In this document: in pieces, positions 16,583 through 25,043 of the stretch
Layout: every line of letters starts with the position of its first letter
Numbering within the stretch: the first letter of the stretch is position 1
Origin: Pseudorhodoferax sp047601025
Lineage (GTDB): Bacteria > Pseudomonadota > Gammaproteobacteria > Burkholderiales > Burkholderiaceae_C
DNA: 64,000 bases
Assembly: GCF_047601025.1 (NCBI RefSeq)
Contig: NZ_JASGJZ010000001.1
Coordinates: forward strand, 1,736,001 to 1,800,000
Direction of reading: 5' to 3'
Made by a program: the position numbers and the translations under genes
The notes under the pieces: generated by a model
What the model was told of the DNA's origin: nothing
The model's database searches: none
What the model saw: only the letters and a program-made list of their open reading frames with translations

Positions 16583-17166
16583 TGCCGGACCAGGCCACGA
16601 TGGAAGCCGTCGCCCGCCTCGTGCCGCAGGGCGCGCGCGTGCTCGACCTGGGCTGCGGCGACGGTGCGCTGCTGGCGCACCTGCAGGCCACGCGCGGCTG
16701 CAGCGGCTACGGCATCGAGATCGTCGACGCCAATGTGCTGGCCTGCGTGCAGCGCGGCGTTGACGTAATCCAGCTGAACCTGGAGCAGGGCCTGGCGATG
16801 TTCGACGACGCCAGCTTCGACGTGGTGCTGCAGATCGACACGCTGCAGCACCTGCGCAATGCCGAGACCATGCTGCGCGAGACGGCGCGCGTGGGCCGCC
16901 ACGGCATCGTCGTGTTCCCCAACTTCGCGCACTGGCCGAACCGGCTGTCGGTGCTGCGCGGGCGCATGCCGGTCACGCGCCGGCTGCCGTACCAGTGGTA
17001 CGACACGCCGAACATCCGCGTCGGCACGTTCAGGGACTTCGCGGTCCTGGCGCGCAAGAACGGCCTGAAGATCCTGGACGCCTTCGGCCTGCAGGACGGG
17101 CAACCGGTCCGCGTGCTGCCGAACGTGCGCGCCGCGACGGCGCTGTTCCACTTCGAACGCGGCTGA
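16582..17166 (+). CDS. metW: Methionine biosynthesis protein MetW
   Basis: This 194-residue class I methyltransferase-fold protein carries the SAM motif RVLDLGCGDGALLAHL (residues about 17-32) and the MetW-typical segments NFAHWPNRL and YQWYDTPNIR. MetW is nearly always coupled to metX in proteobacteria and is needed for full acyltransferase activity. The one-base overlap with metX means translational coupling under the same riboswitch. Confidence 0.93.
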   Translation: MPDQATMEAVARLVPQGARVLDLGCGDGALLAHLQATRGCSGYGIEIVDANVLACVQRGVDVIQLNLEQGLAMFDDASFDVVLQIDTLQHLRNAETMLRETARVGRHGIVVFPNFAHWPNRLSVLRGRMPVTRRLPYQWYDTPNIRVGTFRDFAVLARKNGLKILDAFGLQDGQPVRVLPNVRAATALFHFERG

Positions 17167-17181
17167 CGCCCGCGCGCGCCG

Positions 17182-18537
17182 TCAGGCCGTCGCGGCCAAG
17201 GCGTCGCCCAGCGCGTTGACCAGCCGGTCGATCTCGGCCTTCTCGCTGATGAAGGGCGGGGCCAGCTGGATCGTGTCGGCGCCGTAGCGCACGTAGAAGC
17301 CCTTCTTCCAGCACGCCATGGCGATCTCGAACGGGCGCTTCGCCGGCTCGCCGGGCACGGGGGCGATCGTGATGCCGGCGGCCAGGCCGTAGTTGCGGAT
17401 GTCCAGCACGTGCTTCGCACCCTTGAGGCTGTGCACGGCGGCCTCGAAGTGCGGCGCCAGCGCGCGCACGCGGCCCGGGCCGTCCTCGGCCACCAGCAGC
17501 TCCAGCGCGGCGATGCCGGCCGCGCAGGCGACCGGATGCGCCGAATAGGTGTAGCCGTGCGGAAACTCCACCAGGTAGTCCGGCCCGCCGGCCGCCATGA
17601 AGGTGTCGTAGATCTCCCGGGTGGCGACCACGCCGCCGAGCGGCTGCGCGCCGTTGGTGACCTGCTTGGCGAAGTTCAGGATGTCCGGCGTGACGCCGAA
17701 GGCCTCGGCGCCGGTCATCGCGCCGCAGCGTCCGAAGCCGGTGATGACCTCGTCGAAGATCAGCAGGATGTCGTGCTGCGTGCAGATCTCGCGCAGGCGC
17801 TGCAGGTAGCCCACCGGCGGGATCACCACGCCGGCCGAGCCCGAGAACGGCTCGACGATCACCGCCGCGATGTTGGACGCGTCGTGCAGCGCGATCAGGT
17901 CCAGCAGCCGGTCGGCCAGCGCCGCGCCGCCCTCGGCCGGCATGCCCTTGACGAAGGAGCCCGCGGCCGGCTGGGTGTGCGGCATGTGGTCGGCCTCCAC
18001 GCCCTGGCCGAAGGTCTTGCGGTTGCCGCCGATGCCGCCGACCAAGATGCCGCCGAAGTTGACGCCGTGGTAGCCCTTCTCGCGGCCGATCAGCCGCGTC
18101 TTGGTGCCGCGGCCCTTGGCGCGCCAGTAGGCACGCGCCAGCTTCAGCGAGGTGTCGGCCGCCTCGGAGCCCGAACCGGTGAAGAACACGTATTCCAGGC
18201 CCTGGGGCATCAACGCCTTGACCTTGTTCGCCAGCTCGAACGACAGCGGATGGCCGAACTGGAAGGCGGGCGCGTAGTCCAGCCTGGCCACCTGGCGCGC
18301 CACGGCCTCGCTGATCTCGGTGCGGCCGTGGCCCAGGCCGGTGCACCACAGGCCCGACAGGCCGTCGAACACCTGGCGGCCCTGCGCGTCGGTGAAGTAG
18401 GCGCCCCGGGCCTCGACGACCAGGCGCGGGTCGGCCTTGAACTGGCGGTTGCCGGTGAAGGGCATCCAGTGCGCCTCCAGCCAGGCGGCGTCGGTGCGCA
18501 GGGCGGGGTTCGCGGCGGGGGCGGTCGACACGGTCAT
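17182..18537 (-). CDS. Beta-alanine (omega-amino acid)--pyruvate aminotransferase
   Basis: This 451-residue class III PLP aminotransferase resembles Pseudomonas OAPT along its length: HWMPFTGNRQF, FDGLSGLWCTGLGHGR, PAFQFGHPLSFELA, SGSEAADTSLK, GYHGVNFGG. The PLP lysine is Lys291 in FAKQVTNGAQPLGG. It moves the amino group of beta-alanine or related amines to pyruvate. Start: ATG at 18537 with a GGGAG ribosome site; the TTG at 18549 is less likely. A LysR gene is divergent and may control it. Confidence 0.9.
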   Translation of the reverse strand: MTVSTAPAANPALRTDAAWLEAHWMPFTGNRQFKADPRLVVEARGAYFTDAQGRQVFDGLSGLWCTGLGHGRTEISEAVARQVARLDYAPAFQFGHPLSFELANKVKALMPQGLEYVFFTGSGSEAADTSLKLARAYWRAKGRGTKTRLIGREKGYHGVNFGGILVGGIGGNRKTFGQGVEADHMPHTQPAAGSFVKGMPAEGGAALADRLLDLIALHDASNIAAVIVEPFSGSAGVVIPPVGYLQRLREICTQHDILLIFDEVITGFGRCGAMTGAEAFGVTPDILNFAKQVTNGAQPLGGVVATREIYDTFMAAGGPDYLVEFPHGYTYSAHPVACAAGIAALELLVAEDGPGRVRALAPHFEAAVHSLKGAKHVLDIRNYGLAAGITIAPVPGEPAKRPFEIAMACWKKGFYVRYGADTIQLAPPFISEKAEIDRLVNALGDALAATA

Positions 18538-18626
18538 GGGGGCTCCCAAGTTGGACGGAAAACGCGATTGTTGGGTGCCCGGCTCAGTTGGACAATGTTC
18601 ACCTATCCATCTTCACTTGACGATCA
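18538..18626. promoter_or_regulatory. Divergent control region of aminotransferase and LysR
   Basis: The 89-bp gap holds a direct repeat AGTTGGAC (18549-18556 and 18586-18593, 37 bp apart). LysR regulators often bind such paired sites between divergent genes. The promoters themselves are not clear by eye. Confidence 0.4.
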
Positions 18627-19634
18627 ATGCAAGCAACGCCCCGTCCGGCGCGCCGCGCCGTGCTCGGCCAGCTCGACGACATGGACCTGCGGCTGCTGAA
18701 GGTCTTCCGCAGCGTGGTGCAGTGCGGCGGCATGACCGCGGCCGAGCTGGAGCTGAACATCGGCACGTCCACGATCAGCCGCCACGTCAAGGACCTGGAG
18801 ACGCGGCTCGGCCTGCTGCTGTGCCGGCGCGGCCGCGCCGGCTTCGCGCTGACCGAGGAGGGCCAGCGCGTCTACGACGAAACCCAGCGCCTGCTGGCCG
18901 CGGTCGACGCCTTCCGCAGCGGCATCGACGACATCCACGGCCGCATGGGCGGCACGCTGGAGCTGGCCGTGTTCGACAAGACCGCGACCAACCCGCAGGC
19001 GCGCATCGCCGAGGCCATCGCGCGCTTCTGCGCGCAGGCGCCCGAGGTACGGCCCAGCCTGCACGTGGCCTCGATCCAGGAGATCGAGCGCGGCGTGATC
19101 GACGGCCGTTTCGCGCTGGGCATCATCCCGGCGCACCGCGCCTCGCGCAGCCTGCGCTACGCGGACCTGTTCGGCGAGACCATGCTGCTGTACTGCGGCA
19201 GGAACCACCCGCTGTTCGGCGCCGACCATGCGGGCCTGAGCTGGGCGCGGCTGCGGCAGTACCCGTTCGCCGGCCTGGCCTACCACTCGCCGAACATGGA
19301 ACTGAGCCACCGGCAGCAGCTGGTGCGCCGCGCCAGCGGACACGACCAGGAAGCCATCGCCACGCTGGTGCTGTCCGGCTGCTTCCTCGGCTTCCTGCCG
19401 GACCACTACGCGGCCGGCTTCGTCGCCCAGGGGCTGCTGCAGGCCGTGGCGCCGCAGCGCTTCTCGTACGCCTGCCAGTTCGTGAGCCTGCTGCGCCGCT
19501 CGCCGCAGCCCTCGCGCGCCGCGCTGCTGTTCCAGGACTGCCTGGCGGCGGCGCACCAGCCGCCCAGGGATGCGCCGGGCCGCCCCCGGCTGCCGAGCCC
19601 GCCACGGGGGCCGGGCCCAGGAACCGTTCAGTAG
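18627..19634 (+). CDS. LysR family transcriptional regulator
   Basis: This 335-residue protein has an N-terminal winged helix-turn-helix (about residues 18-75: LDDMDLRLLKVFRSVVQCGG, IGTSTISRHVKDLE) and a LysR substrate-binding domain. The helix contains ELELNIGTSTIS, a variant of the usual NVSQPAVS. Divergence from the beta-alanine aminotransferase suggests it regulates omega-amino-acid use. The C-terminal 30 residues are Pro/Gly-rich. Its stop overlaps slyX, which converges, by 7 bp. Confidence 0.85.
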   Translation: MQATPRPARRAVLGQLDDMDLRLLKVFRSVVQCGGMTAAELELNIGTSTISRHVKDLETRLGLLLCRRGRAGFALTEEGQRVYDETQRLLAAVDAFRSGIDDIHGRMGGTLELAVFDKTATNPQARIAEAIARFCAQAPEVRPSLHVASIQEIERGVIDGRFALGIIPAHRASRSLRYADLFGETMLLYCGRNHPLFGADHAGLSWARLRQYPFAGLAYHSPNMELSHRQQLVRRASGHDQEAIATLVLSGCFLGFLPDHYAAGFVAQGLLQAVAPQRFSYACQFVSLLRRSPQPSRAALLFQDCLAAAHQPPRDAPGRPRLPSPPRGPGPGTVQ

Positions 19635-19870
19635 TGCGGCGGCAGCTCGTCGCGCAGGCTGCGGGCCGGCGCAGCCGCGGCCGGATCCGGCAGTTGCCGG
19701 CGCAGTGTCTCCAGCTGGCGCTGCAGCACCTCGATCAGCTGCTGCTGGCGATAGACCGTGAGGTTCAGCGTTTCCAGCAGGTCCTCGGCCTCGCAAGCCT
19801 TCAGTTCCAGCGCGTCCAGGCGCCGCAGCACAGTGTCGTTCGCATCCATGTGGCGATTGGACACCGACAC
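19628..19870 (-). CDS. slyX: SlyX family protein
   Basis: This protein of 80 residues (73 if the ATG at 19849 is used) is a coiled-coil: LDALELKACEAEDLLETLN, LTVYRQQQLIEVLQRQLE, and ends RDELPPHY. That C-terminal PPHY is the SlyX hallmark. Function is unknown in any species. It converges on the LysR gene with a 7-bp overlap and lies just before the tRNA promoter region. Confidence 0.85.
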   Translation of the reverse strand: MSVSNRHMDANDTVLRRLDALELKACEAEDLLETLNLTVYRQQQLIEVLQRQLETLRRQLPDPAAAAPARSLRDELPPHY

Positions 19871-19913
19871 GGCAGCACCGTGCGCATCGGTATTAGAATG
19901 CGCGTCTTCGCGT

Positions 19914-19989
<76 letters not shown>

Positions 19990-19999
19990 CTACATTCAG

Positions 20000-20030
20000 C
20001 GCCCAACCATCGTTCTCGGTTGGGCGTTTT
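20000..20030 (+). terminator. Terminator of tRNA-Ala
   Basis: CGCCCAACC (20000-20008) and GGTTGGGCG (20018-20026) form a perfect 9-bp stem followed by TTTT. It ends the tRNA transcript. From here to 20208 no gene or structure was recognised. Confidence 0.92.
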
Positions 20031-20208
20031 CGTTTCGGCGACCGCCGCAGCGCGGCACCGACAAGGCAGCGATCGCACCCATCCAGAGTGGTTTGCCACT
20101 CGTCCTCGCCAGCTCGAGGACGCCAGCCGCAAAGGGCATGCGGCCACAAACCCGTCTCACGCCATGGGGAAACCCGCGTCAACGCCCCATGCAGCACCGC
20201 CAAACAAA

Positions 20209-20235
20209 AAGGGAACGTGTCAAACACGTTCCCTT
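20209..20235 (-). terminator. Terminator of the membrane-protein gene
   Basis: AAGGGAACGTGT and ACACGTTCCCTT make a perfect 12-bp stem with a 3-nt loop. On the minus strand it is followed by TTTGTTTG, so it serves the gene at 20300-21004. Confidence 0.88.
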
Positions 20236-20299
20236 CGCAGCGCCCGGCAGGCGACCGGGGATTGGCCAGCCGGCCTCGCCCCGCGGAGATGGACCAGGG

Positions 20300-21004
20300 T
20301 TACTGGTAGTAGCCGGCGTGGCGGGCACCCAGGGCATGGGCGGCATCGCGCAGGGCGGCGCTGGCCTGGTCGGCACGCAGCAGGGTCTGCGTCTGCTGCG
20401 GCAGGGCGCCACCGGCGCTCAGGCCGGCCATGCTGCGCGAGGCCTTCTCGGCCGCCATCAGCATGGCCACCTGGGTGCGGGTGTTCCGCACGTCACGGTG
20501 CCATTGCAGGATGATCTGGCGCAGGCTGCGGCGGTTGGGCGCCTCGGCGGCACGCAGGGCGGCCGCGGCGGCGCTCGGCAGCATGGCGCCTTCGCTGCGG
20601 GCCATCGCGGCGCGCAGGTCGGCCATCACGCGGGCATCCACCTGGGCGGTGGCCCACAGACGCTCGTCGGCGCGGCGCTGGGCGACGCGGGCCGACCAGG
20701 CGTTCAGGCCGCCGACGACGGCGCCCGCCAGGCGGCGGGCCGGCGCGGCGAACAGCGCGATGGCGGCGAACGCCACCAGCCACAGCACGATCCAGGCGGC
20801 CATCAGGCGCCCGCCGGCCCAGCTTTCGACCAGGCGGTCGGCCAGCACCAGCAGGGCGGCGACCACGGCGCCGAGCAGCAGGGCGGCGATGCCGCGGGTG
20901 CCGTCGAAGTCGCGGCGCATGCGGCCGGCCGCCTCGATGACGGCCTCGGCCCGGGCCACGCCGGGGTGTTGTTGCGGATAGTCGATGTGAACGAAGCTGG
21001 TCAT
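20300..21004 (-). CDS. Two-span membrane protein of unknown function
   Basis: This 234-residue protein is not recognised. Two adjacent hydrophobic segments (about residues 38-56, IAALLLGAVVAALLVLAD; and 68-90, LMAAWIVLWLVAFAAIALFAAP) form a hairpin. After them comes a long Ala/Arg-rich, probably helical, cytoplasmic domain (QRRADERLWATAQVDARVM). The tail ends GARHAGYYQ. It has its own terminator and shares a palindrome-rich promoter region with a divergent LysR gene, so it is probably a target of that regulator. Codon use looks like the neighbours. Confidence 0.75.
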   Translation of the reverse strand: MTSFVHIDYPQQHPGVARAEAVIEAAGRMRRDFDGTRGIAALLLGAVVAALLVLADRLVESWAGGRLMAAWIVLWLVAFAAIALFAAPARRLAGAVVGGLNAWSARVAQRRADERLWATAQVDARVMADLRAAMARSEGAMLPSAAAAALRAAEAPNRRSLRQIILQWHRDVRNTRTQVAMLMAAEKASRSMAGLSAGGALPQQTQTLLRADQASAALRDAAHALGARHAGYYQ

Positions 21005-21156
21005 GTGGATTCCTTTCCTTCGCTGCGTCGGTAGCAGCGCTTGGGGTGAATACTAGGGTTTGCCCTAGGTATGTTCAAATTTATATTCATGATGCTGGAC
21101 ATTCAGCATCGTGATGAATACAGTATTTCGCCCACTTTTTCACGCGAAGGCCGCCC
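21005..21156. promoter_or_regulatory. Divergent promoter region with three inverted repeats
   Basis: Three dyads lie in 152 bp: CGCTGC...GCAGCG (21021-21039), AGGGTTTGCCCTAG (21055-21068) and GATGCTG...CAGCATC (21091-21110). The region is unusually AT-rich for this window between 21070 and 21135. The middle dyad recurs at 22380-22393 beyond the LysR gene. It is the probable LysR operator region. Confidence 0.55.
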
Positions 21157-22140
21157 TTGGCTCCTCCGAACTTCCGCACGCTGGACCTGAACCTGTTGCG
21201 TGTTTTCGACGAAGTGCTGGCCGAGCGCAGCCTCACCCGGGCGGCACGCAACCTGTCGCTGACGCAGCCGGCCGTCAGCAACGCCATGCAGCGGCTGCGC
21301 GATGCGCTGGGCGACGAGCTGGTCACGCGCAGCGGCCAGGGCATCGAGCCCACGCCGCGTGCGATGGCGCTGTGGCCGCCCGTGCGCGATGCGCTGCGCC
21401 AGCTGCAGGCCTCGCTGGCGCCGAGCAGCTTCAATCCGTTGGAAGCAGACAACACTTTCGTGCTGGCGATGGCCGATGCGACGGCCGCGCTGCTGATGCC
21501 GGAGCTGCTCGACATCCTCGAGCACGAGGCGCCAGGGGTGTCGCTGCGCGTGATCCCGCTGAGCACGCGCGATCCGCGCCGGCTGCTGGACGACGAGGCG
21601 GCGGACCTGGCGATCGGCTTCTTCCCGGCCGTGCTGGCCGACCTGACGGCGCGCGCCCAGGTCGGCAAGGCGGTGCCGTTCGAGCACCAGCGGCTGTACG
21701 ACAGCGAGTACGTCTGCGCGATGCGGCGCGACCACCCGCTGGCGGACGGCCCGCTGACGCTGGACGGGTTCTGCGCGGCGCGCCACCTGCTGGTCAGCTT
21801 CTCGGGGCGGCCCTACGGCTTCATCGACGAGGCGCTGACACTGCTCAAGCGCGAGCGCCGCGTGGTCATGACGGTCAACCAGTTCTTCACGGCCGGCCGC
21901 GTGGTGGCGACGTCCAACCTGCTGACGGTGCTGCCGCGGCACTTCATCGAGGCTGCCGGCATCGCCGGCCAGGTGGTGCACCGCGAGCTGCCGTTCCAGG
22001 TCGCCGCCGTGCACGTGGAGGCGCTGTGGCATCGCCGCATGGATCTGCACAGCGACCACCAGTGGCTGCGCCAGGCGGTCGTGCGGGCGGCGGAGAAGGC
22101 GTTCGGCCCGCTGGGGCCGCCGCTCAGCGAACCACGCTGA
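21157..22140 (+). CDS. LysR family transcriptional regulator (TTG start)
   Basis: This 327-residue regulator has the helix-turn-helix at about residues 9-66 (LDLNLLRVFDEVLAERSLTRAARNLSLTQPAVSNAMQRLR) and a LysR effector domain (FVLAMADATAALLMPELL onwards), as in the NodD/LeuO-like branch. The start is TTG at 21157: GAAGG lies 6 nt ahead and the protein then begins in register with the family. It ends inside the 3' end of a convergent small gene (17-bp overlap). The shared AGGGTT-NN-CCCTAG-type motif suggests autoregulation. Confidence 0.85.
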   Translation: MAPPNFRTLDLNLLRVFDEVLAERSLTRAARNLSLTQPAVSNAMQRLRDALGDELVTRSGQGIEPTPRAMALWPPVRDALRQLQASLAPSSFNPLEADNTFVLAMADATAALLMPELLDILEHEAPGVSLRVIPLSTRDPRRLLDDEAADLAIGFFPAVLADLTARAQVGKAVPFEHQRLYDSEYVCAMRRDHPLADGPLTLDGFCAARHLLVSFSGRPYGFIDEALTLLKRERRVVMTVNQFFTAGRVVATSNLLTVLPRHFIEAAGIAGQVVHRELPFQVAAVHVEALWHRRMDLHSDHQWLRQAVVRAAEKAFGPLGPPLSEPR

Positions 22141-22330
22141 GCCAGGCCAGGGCGGCGCTGCGCAGGCGCCGGGCCTCGAACGGGTCGTGGCCCGCGCAGC
22201 GGTGCGCGCTCTCCAGCAGGCCGAAGGCCACGTCGGAGGACGCGGCTTCGCGGGGGGCCTGGCCGGCAGAAGCAGCGGCGGAAGCGGCCCACCCTTGGAA
22301 CAGATGGGCAAACCAGGAAACGATCGACAT
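22124..22330 (-). CDS. Small hypothetical protein
   Basis: A 68-residue frame starts MSIVSWFAHLFQGW, an amphipathic or membrane-surface helix, followed by an Ala-rich linker and a helical end (FEARRLRSAALAWLSVV). Not recognised. Its 3' end overlaps the LysR gene by 17 bp, and the palindrome at 22380-22393 lies about 50 bp upstream, where a promoter would be. No clear Shine-Dalgarno is visible. Probably real, and probably in the same regulon as the 20300-21004 gene. Confidence 0.5.
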   Translation of the reverse strand: MSIVSWFAHLFQGWAASAAASAGQAPREAASSDVAFGLLESAHRCAGHDPFEARRLRSAALAWLSVVR

Positions 22331-22379
22331 ACACACACCGCGTGGCAGCGGTTCCAGAAATGACAGTGCTCCAAGAATA

Positions 22380-22393
22380 AGGGTTATCCCTAG
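22380..22393. promoter_or_regulatory. Palindromic operator AGGGTTATCCCTAG
   Basis: It matches the dyad at 21055-21068 in 12 of 14 positions. It lies between the small gene (minus) and the metallophosphoesterase gene (plus). A shared regulator, most simply the LysR protein between the two copies, is inferred. Confidence 0.5.
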
Positions 22394-22461
22394 TTTCGCA
22401 AGCCGATGACCATGCCGTTCCCGCATAACCATCGCATGGATCCGCATCCGCGCCGCATTCC

Positions 22462-23289
22462 GTGAAATTCCAGCTGCTGTCCGACCTGCACCTCGAGGTG
22501 CACACCGACTTCGTGCCCGAGCCGCTGCCGGGCGCGGAGGCACTCATCCTGGCCGGCGACGTGGGCTCCTACCAGGCCGGCTCGCGCATGGCCGACGACG
22601 CCTTCGGCCTGCCGCTGTTCCGCGACTGGCCGGTGCCGGTGTACTACGTGCCCGGCAACCACGAGTACGACATGCTGGACGTGGATGACGCCCGGGCGAG
22701 GCTGCGCGCGTGCTGCGAGCGGCTGGGCCTGGTCTGGCTGGACCGCGAGGTCGTCACGCTGCCCGGCGCCGGCGCCGACGGGCGTGCGCTGCGGCTGGCC
22801 GGCACCACGCTGTGGACGGATTTCGACGCCATCGGCCTGGCCGCGGGCAGCCGGCCGGCGGCACCGGCCGAGCTGCTGAAGGCCCGGCACAAGGCCTTCC
22901 GCGCGGCCGACCACTACCTGCGCCGCACCGGCACCACGCGCCACGGCCAGCCCTGGCTGGCCGCGCAGATGCGCGAGGAAGGCCTGGCCTGCCAGCACTG
23001 GCTGCGCGCGGTGCTGCAGACGCCGTTCGACGGCCACACGGTGGTGGTGACGCATTTCGCGCCCAGCCTGCACAGCGCCGACCCGCGCTACGGCCTCACG
23101 CCCGGCACGGCCGGCTTCTGCAATGCGCTGGACGACCTGCTGCCGCTGGCCCATACCTGGCTGCACGGCCACCTGCACGCCCCCAGCGACTACCGGCACC
23201 GCGGCTGCCACGTGGTCGCCAACCCGCTGGGCTATGCGGACAAGGGCGAGCAGCAGGGCTTCCGCCCCGGGCTGCTGGTGGAAGTGTGA
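22462..23289 (+). CDS. Metallophosphoesterase
   Basis: This 275-residue calcineurin-like phosphoesterase begins with GTG at 22462. Metal-ligand motifs are in order: SDLHLE (Asp8, His10), LAGDVGS, PGNHEYD, VTHFAPS and HGHLHAP. No signal peptide, so cytoplasmic. The C-terminus contains NPLGYADKGEQQGF, common in this subgroup. Substrate unknown. The start is at the family's usual position, with only a weak ribosome site. Confidence 0.87.
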   Translation: MKFQLLSDLHLEVHTDFVPEPLPGAEALILAGDVGSYQAGSRMADDAFGLPLFRDWPVPVYYVPGNHEYDMLDVDDARARLRACCERLGLVWLDREVVTLPGAGADGRALRLAGTTLWTDFDAIGLAAGSRPAAPAELLKARHKAFRAADHYLRRTGTTRHGQPWLAAQMREEGLACQHWLRAVLQTPFDGHTVVVTHFAPSLHSADPRYGLTPGTAGFCNALDDLLPLAHTWLHGHLHAPSDYRHRGCHVVANPLGYADKGEQQGFRPGLLVEV

Positions 23290-23352
23290 AGCGGCGGGGA
23301 CACCCCGGCCCGCTTGAGCGCGATCAAGGCCAGATCCCTAGAATTTCCTTCC

Positions 23353-23931
23353 ATGCCGCTGCCACCGCCTGCCCCACGCACCCACGCGCACCTGCGCCGC
23401 GTCGAATACCGCGGCTACCACCGCGACGACGGCCTGTGGGACATCGAAGGCCATCTGCGCGACACCAAGAACTACGAGCAGACCATGCCCGGCCGCGGCG
23501 TGCTGCCCAAGGGCGAGCCGGTGCACGACATGCACGTGCGCGTGACCATCGACGACGCGATGAAGATCGTCGACATCCATGCCGCGATGCCCGGCACGCC
23601 GTTCGAGGAATGCCCGCGGGCGGAGGCGCCGGTGCGCCGGCTGATCGGCGCCACGCTGGGGCGCGGCTGGCGGCGCGCGCTGGACGAGGCCATCGGCGGC
23701 ACGCGCGGCTGCACGCACCTGCGCGAGCTGCTGTTCGGCGCGGCCACGGCCGCCTTCCAGACCATGGGCAGCTACCGCGAGCACCTGCGCCAGCAGCGCG
23801 GCGAGCCCGAGACGGTGCGCCTCACGCCGCCGTTCTACATGGGCCAGTGCATGTCCTGGGACTTCGACGGTCCCGTGATCGCCCGCGTGGCGCCGCAATT
23901 CATCGGCTGGCACCACCGGCAGAAGGGGTGA
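23353..23931 (+). CDS. DUF2889 family protein
   Basis: This 192-residue protein matches DUF2889 from its first residues (MPLPPPAPR, EYRGYHRDDGLWDIEGHLRDTK). It has no known function. A conserved cysteine-bearing CTHLRELLFG segment is present. Start at ATG 23353; a TTG at 23314 lies within the promoter. A TTGAGC (23314-23319) and TAGAAT (23339-23344) pair 19 bp apart is a good sigma-70 promoter, with the -10 only 8 bp from the ATG. Confidence 0.82.
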   Translation: MPLPPPAPRTHAHLRRVEYRGYHRDDGLWDIEGHLRDTKNYEQTMPGRGVLPKGEPVHDMHVRVTIDDAMKIVDIHAAMPGTPFEECPRAEAPVRRLIGATLGRGWRRALDEAIGGTRGCTHLRELLFGAATAAFQTMGSYREHLRQQRGEPETVRLTPPFYMGQCMSWDFDGPVIARVAPQFIGWHHRQKG

Positions 23932-24004
23932 CGCGGGCCGGCGGCCCGTGCCGGGGCGCGTTCCCGGGCGCGCCAGCGGTGGCGCGCACGCCGCTGGCGG
24001 CGGC

Positions 24005-24253
24005 TCACTTCTGGCGCCGGTAGGTGCTGTCCATTTCGACGGACTTGCTGGTGTCCTGCACGCCGCGGTCGAGATCCTCGTGGGCCTGGCGGCCTTCCTG
24101 GGGCACCTTGCCGTCGTCGGTCATGCCGTGTTCCATCTGGTCGCGCTCGTGCGGCAGCGGCAGGTCGTCGGGCGCACGCACCAGTGCGCCCGGGCGCGGG
24201 CGGCGGCGCAGGTAGTTGACGCGGGAGCGGGAACCGGGGGACTTGTCGGGCAT
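24005..24253 (-). CDS. Small hydrophilic hypothetical protein
   Basis: This 82-residue frame is highly charged with no hydrophobic segment: it starts MPDKSPGSRSRVNYLRRRP and ends MDSTYRRQK. An AGAGG Shine-Dalgarno lies 6 nt before the ATG. Family not recognised. It may be intrinsically disordered. The good ribosome site and low-complexity-free composition support a real gene. Confidence 0.6.
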   Translation of the reverse strand: MPDKSPGSRSRVNYLRRRPRPGALVRAPDDLPLPHERDQMEHGMTDDGKVPQEGRQAHEDLDRGVQDTSKSVEMDSTYRRQK

Positions 24254-24438
24254 GGCTGCCTCTTTCTCGGAATGGAAGGCCGTGGCGACGACCGGGCGAC
24301 GGGAAGACGGCTCCACCGTAGCGCAGCGCCCGCGGGCAGCGTGTCGGACGGCGGGCGCACCGCTTGTAGGAACGCCGGGCGCATGGGTGCTCGCGCCGCT
24401 GCGCGCCGCGCCCATGCGATTCGGTTAGATTCGCCGCC

Positions 24439-24957
24439 ATGCCTCTCCCCGCCGCGACGCGCCAGGCGCGCGCCCCGACCTTTTCCACCGTCGAGTTCCG
24501 CCGCAGCCTGTCGATGTTCGCCACCGGGGTGACCATCGTGACGGCACGCCAGGGCGACGGACGCCTGGTCGGGCTGACGGCCAATTCGTTCAACTCGGTG
24601 TCGCTGAGCCCGCCGCTGGTGCTGTGGAGCCTGGCGCGCACGGCTTCGGCGATGGCGGCGTTCAGCACCGGCTCGCACTACGCGATCAGCATCCTCGCCT
24701 CCGACCAGAAGGCGCTGGCCGAGCGCTTCGCCACGCGGGCGCCCGACCGCTGGGCCGGCGTGGCCTGGCGCGAGGGCGTGGCCGGCGCGCCGCTGCTGGA
24801 GGGCTGCGCCGCGGTGTTCGAGTGCTTCAACCGCAGCCGCTACGAGGAAGGCGACCACGTGATCTTCGTCGGCGAGGTCGAGCACTGCACGCACCGCGCC
24901 GGCGCCTCGCCGCTGCTGTTCCACGGCGGGCGCTTCTACACCGAGCATCCGTTGTGA
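24439..24957 (+). CDS. Flavin reductase family protein (HpaC-like)
   Basis: This 172-residue protein shows the flavin-reductase fold: FRRSLSMFATGVTIVTA, GLTANSFNSVSLSPPLVLWSLA (FMN/FAD binding) and the C-terminal HVIFVGEVEHC...PLLFHGGRF. Such proteins supply reduced flavin to monooxygenases or act as NAD(P)H:FMN reductases. No monooxygenase gene is adjacent. A TAGATT hexamer (24426-24431) only 7 bp before the ATG suggests a leaderless transcript. Confidence 0.88.
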   Translation: MPLPAATRQARAPTFSTVEFRRSLSMFATGVTIVTARQGDGRLVGLTANSFNSVSLSPPLVLWSLARTASAMAAFSTGSHYAISILASDQKALAERFATRAPDRWAGVAWREGVAGAPLLEGCAAVFECFNRSRYEEGDHVIFVGEVEHCTHRAGASPLLFHGGRFYTEHPL

Positions 24958-25043
24958 GCTTTTCCCGGGTTCGGCCGGCCCCGCTGCGCCGCGCCGGCCC
25001 ATGCTTTGCCGCCCGGCCGCGCGGCGCCACACACCCCTGAACC

